A DNA stretch of 64,000 bases from Acidobacteriota bacterium (GTDB lineage: Bacteria > Acidobacteriota > Blastocatellia > Pyrinomonadales > Pyrinomonadaceae): assembly GCA_016718135.1 (NCBI GenBank), contig JADKEF010000001.1:245001-309000 (forward strand), in the 5' to 3' direction. Every line of letters starts with the position of its first letter. The first letter of the stretch is position 1. This document shows positions 63,590 to 64,000 of the stretch, piece by piece. A program made the position numbers and the translations under genes. The notes under the pieces were generated by a model that was not told the DNA's origin, did not search any database, and saw only the letters and a list, made by a program, of their open reading frames with translations.

Positions 63590-64000
63590 TCAGGCAGCGG
63601 CCTTTGCGGGGACGATATTCGGTGAATTAGGAACCCAAAGGGCGTTGATCTCACGAATGATGTACTCGGTCGAATTCGGCACCGTCATCCCTGCGGTCGC
63701 GGCCTTCATCATCGAATATCGCGAGGTGTCGGCGACAAGATTTCTGATAGTGGGGACGATATCAGTACTGTGTCTAAGCAGCATTCCGGCACCACGTTGT
63801 TCCAACATTGTTACTGTTCCCGCCTCCTGCGGCATCGGCGGCGTGGTCGCATCGGCGATTATCGGCAGACGGCAAGCGAGAGCTTCGAATGTGGTCAGGC
63901 CGCCTAGCTTCGAGACCATTACGTTTGCCGACTGCATCAGCTTTTCTATTTCATTGGAATAGCCGATGACCTTGATGGGAAACTTCGCAGTCTTAGCGAT
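63590..64000 (-). CDS. Glycosyltransferase (MurG / diacylglycerol-glycosyltransferase type), C-terminal part
   Basis: Runs off the window end; only the last 136 residues are seen. FPIKVIGYSNEIEKLMQSAN, VMVSKLGGLTTFEALACRLP and TPPMPQEAGTVTMLEQRGAG match the sugar-nucleotide-binding part of GT28-like processive diacylglycerol glycosyltransferases (SK.GG.T..EAL and P...QE motifs). The usual Pro of SKPGG is replaced by Leu. It probably makes glycolipid for the membrane. Confidence 0.8.
   Translation of the reverse strand: MAKTAKFPIKVIGYSNEIEKLMQSANVMVSKLGGLTTFEALACRLPIIADATTPPMPQEAGTVTMLEQRGAGMLLRHSTDIVPTIRNLVADTSRYSMMKAATAGMTVPNSTEYIIREINALWVPNSPNIVPAKAAA

Overview
The window is about 64 kb of bacterial chromosome with moderate GC. 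It looks like an Acidobacteriota genome, most likely of the Blastocatellia / Pyrinomonas-like group. This rests on gene content only: an Oar-type TonB-dependent receptor with a carboxypeptidase-regulatory N-domain next to a DUF5666 protein, DUF3224, DUF808 and DUF4870 families, LPS heptose genes, and PilS/PilR-controlled type IV pilins with a PilG/H/I-like ABC module. No phylogeny could be run.

Layout. 1-2.3 kb: 3' end of a 23S rRNA gene, an intact 5S gene with terminator, a DUF808 membrane protein gene, then a decayed second copy of a 23S fragment, 5S and terminator. 2.4-8.3 kb: a secreted protein, a TgpA-like transglutaminase, rimO and small envelope proteins. 8.4-16.2 kb: a four-gene ECF sigma / DUF4870 / anti-sigma / polymer-forming operon, the DUF5666 + TonB-receptor pair and a LolA-like secreted protein. 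16.2-20 kb (minus strand): sugar-nucleotide epimerase, UDP-glucose dehydrogenase and two FecR-like paralogues. 20.4-22.4 kb: sugar-binding lipoprotein + ROK kinase. 22.5-28.7 kb: rimP-nusA-infB-rbfA-nrnA. 28.8-36 kb: cobalamin adenosyltransferase, pgpA, corA, an ABC exporter and small proteins. 36-43.8 kb: threonine dehydratase, PBP1A, K+ channel, LPS heptose genes. 43.8-51.9 kb: type IV pilus locus (pilS, pilR, two almost identical pilins, ABC permease / TPR protein / ABC ATPase). 52-54.3 kb: CIRCE-controlled groES-groEL. 54.4-64 kb: accessory region with a DUF4258/YgiT pair, small lipoproteins, two further pilins, a tetraheme cytochrome, a SRPBCC protein, an SDR and a truncated glycosyltransferase.

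How it fits together. The most coherent system is the pilus locus. PilS/PilR lie directly upstream of two tandem pilin genes. Each pilin carries a -24/-12 sigma-54 promoter and, 144-145 bp upstream of it, a TGACA-N5-TGTCA palindrome that is a good candidate PilR enhancer. The translation operon and chaperonin operon are classical housekeeping units.

Two cautions. First, at least ten genes, including groES, groEL and PBP1A, are broken by one- or two-base indels, often in short homopolymers. Loss of all of these is not credible, so uncorrected sequencing indels are the likeliest cause. I give the reconstructed gene spans. Second, many intergenic gaps hold imperfect palindromes built from short repeated words (GAGTT, CTCTGCG, ATCCGTGT, CCGCCCGC and others), which look like several families of small non-autonomous repeats.
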